A stretch of 6,417 nucleotides of DNA, taken from the NCBI GenBank assembly GCA_027044005.1, contig JALUDK010000028.1, forward strand, positions 1 through 6,417. The letters are read 5' to 3'. Both the position numbers and the translations under genes were made by a program. Of the stretch, positions 5,103 to 6,417 are shown one piece after another. Source of the stretch: Acidilobaceae archaeon. Lineage in GTDB: Archaea > Thermoproteota > Thermoprotei_A > Sulfolobales > Acidilobaceae. The first letter of the stretch is position 1; each line of letters opens with the position of its first letter. The notes under the pieces are model-generated. The model did no database searches, had not been told where the DNA came from, and was given only the letters and a program-made list of their open reading frames with translations.

Positions 5103-6417
5103 TTCTTGGCGAGCCTCTTGAACTCCTCCACGGCCTTCTTTACCTCCTCCACTGCGGTGGGGTCCTCGAGGGTTGAGGTGTCTCCGATCGGCCTGCCCTC
5201 TAGGAGGGCGATTAGTATCCTCCTCATTATCTTGCCGCTCCTGGTCTTGGGGAGCTTCTTCACGAATAGTATCCTGGCTGGGACCGCTATGGGGCCTATC
5301 AGCTCCCTCACCCTCCTCTTGATATCCTCCTCCAGCTCCGGGCTGGGCTCGTAGCCCTCCCTGAGGACCACGGCGGCCACTGGTACCTGGCCCTTCACTG
5401 GGTCTGGGGCCCCCACGACTGCCGCCTCGCTCACCGCCGGGTGGGTTAGTATGGCGTCCTCCAGCTCTATCGTGCCTAGCCTGTGGCCGGCGACGTTGAG
5501 GACCTCGTCGGCCCTGCCTAGTAGCCAGAAGTAGCCGTCCTCGTCCCTAACAGCGTAGTCGGCGGGGTAGTAGATCCAGATGCCCTCCTCTGGCCTGCTG
5601 AAAGTGCTCCAGTAGGTCCTCACGTACCTCTCCGGGTCGCCCCATATGCCCATGAGCATGCCTGGCCACGGCTTCTTTATCACGATGAGGCCCTTCTTCC
5701 CGGGCTCCGCCGGGTCCCCGGTATAGTCGAGCACGTCGGCCACTATACCGGGCAGGGGTAGGGTTGCGCTCCCCGGCTTTAGGGGCACCAAGCTTATACC
5801 CGGGGCAGGGCTTATCATGGCCGCCCCGGTCTCGGTCTGCCACCACGTATCAACTATGGGGGCCTTCCTCTTCCCTATCTTCTCATAGTACCACTTCCAC
5901 ACCTCCGGGTTGATCGGCTCCCCGACGGTTCCCAGGAGGCGGAGGGTTTCCAGGCTGTGCTTCTCAACCCACTGGTCCCCATACTTCCTGAGTAGCCTGA
6001 GGAGGGTGGGGCTGGTGTAGAAGGTGGTGACATCGTACCTATCCACTATGCTCCATATCCTTCCGGGGTCAGGGTAGTCGGGCGCCCCCTCGTACATGAC
6101 GCTGGTCACGCCATTCATCAGAGGCCCGTAGACTATGTAGGTGTGCCCCGTGATCCAGCCTATATCGGCGGCGCACCAGTACACGTCCCCCGGAGCAGGA
6201 TCCCAGTTCCACTGGAACACGTTGTAGACGTAGGTCATGTAGCCTCCAACGCTGTGCATGATCCCCTTGGGCCTCCCGGTCGTGCCACTCGTGTAGAGTA
6301 TGAAGAGCACGTCGGTAGCCTTCCTAGGCTCGGGCCTGACGTAGGCCCTGCTGGGCGCCTTCTCCAGCAGGTCGTGGTACCATACATCACGGCCCTCGCT
6401 CCACGAAACCTCTACAC
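5099..6417 (-). CDS. acs: Acetyl-CoA synthetase, AMP-forming (5' end outside window)
   Basis: The frame is open from the right edge to a TGA at 5101-5099, giving 438 residues of a family usually about 630-660 long. It enters at GRDVWYHDLLEKAP, which is the region just before the ATP loop YTSGTTGRPKG (fragment residues 41-51). Then come GWITGH, TVGEPINPE and DTWWQTETG (189-197), whose second Trp closes the small acyl pocket in Acs and favours acetate or propionate. The hinge and CoA region GRADEVLNVAGHRLGT follows, and the C-terminal TRSGK carries the adenylation lysine (K395 of the fragment), the residue that Pat-type acetylases modify. The enzyme activates acetate with ATP and CoA to acetyl-CoA, AMP and PPi in the cytosol. 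One oddity: YYPADYA stands where bacterial Acs has YF(A/T)GDGA. Codons end in G or C more than in the plus-strand genes, as in a well-expressed gene. It probably leads an operon with the amidohydrolase. Confidence 0.92.
   Translation of the reverse strand, partial: VEVSWSEGRDVWYHDLLEKAPSRAYVRPEPRKATDVLFILYTSGTTGRPKGIMHSVGGYMTYVYNVFQWNWDPAPGDVYWCAADIGWITGHTYIVYGPLMNGVTSVMYEGAPDYPDPGRIWSIVDRYDVTTFYTSPTLLRLLRKYGDQWVEKHSLETLRLLGTVGEPINPEVWKWYYEKIGKRKAPIVDTWWQTETGAAMISPAPGISLVPLKPGSATLPLPGIVADVLDYTGDPAEPGKKGLIVIKKPWPGMLMGIWGDPERYVRTYWSTFSRPEEGIWIYYPADYAVRDEDGYFWLLGRADEVLNVAGHRLGTIELEDAILTHPAVSEAAVVGAPDPVKGQVPVAAVVLREGYEPSPELEEDIKRRVRELIGPIAVPARILFVKKLPKTRSGKIMRRILIALLEGRPIGDTSTLEDPTAVEEVKKAVEEFKRLAKK

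Noticed and set aside
5547..5846. 99-residue frame on the minus strand
   Set aside because: A different frame inside the acetyl-CoA synthetase gene, rich in Arg/Gly/Pro as expected of a frame shadow in GC-rich DNA.

Overview
The window looks like chromosomal DNA of a hyperthermophilic crenarchaeon, most likely of the Desulfurococcales/Aeropyrum type. The reasons are arginine coded almost only by AGG/AGA, heavy use of CTA and ATA codons, GTG and TTG starts, very short leaders with TATA boxes close to the start codons, and a K+ channel pore resembling KvAP of Aeropyrum pernix as I remember it. The genus is an inference; no rRNA or tRNA is present to confirm it.

Left half, plus strand: the 3' end of an unidentified gene (to 175); an AT-rich gap with two possible TATA boxes; an orphan 97-residue protein (223-516); a short C/A-rich gap with a well-placed TATA box; a membrane-anchored, extracellular beta-propeller protein of the COG4880/PF09826 type (605-2656); and, 24 nt downstream, a metallo-beta-lactamase-fold hydrolase of the glyoxalase II/YcbL type (2681-3316). 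The last two are probably co-transcribed.

Right half, minus strand (read right to left): the C-terminal two thirds of an AMP-forming acetyl-CoA synthetase (6417-5099, entering from outside the window); a PF04909-type amidohydrolase whose ATG overlaps the synthetase stop as ATGA (5102-4167); and, after 57 nt holding its own TATA box, a six-segment K+ channel with a canonical TTVGYGD filter but an apparently degenerate voltage sensor (4109-3300). The channel gene ends inside the end of the hydrolase gene, a 17-nt convergent overlap.

The synthetase and amidohydrolase are probably translationally coupled, which suggests the amidohydrolase acts on a small organic substrate linked to acyl-CoA metabolism; the substrate cannot be read from sequence. 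I see no mobile element, CRISPR array, tRNA or rRNA, and no clear new multi-gene system. The points most worth a second look are the channel's altered sensor, the changed ATP-binding motif in the synthetase, the orphan small protein with conflicting promoter/start signals, and a 10-bp hairpin near the start of the propeller gene.
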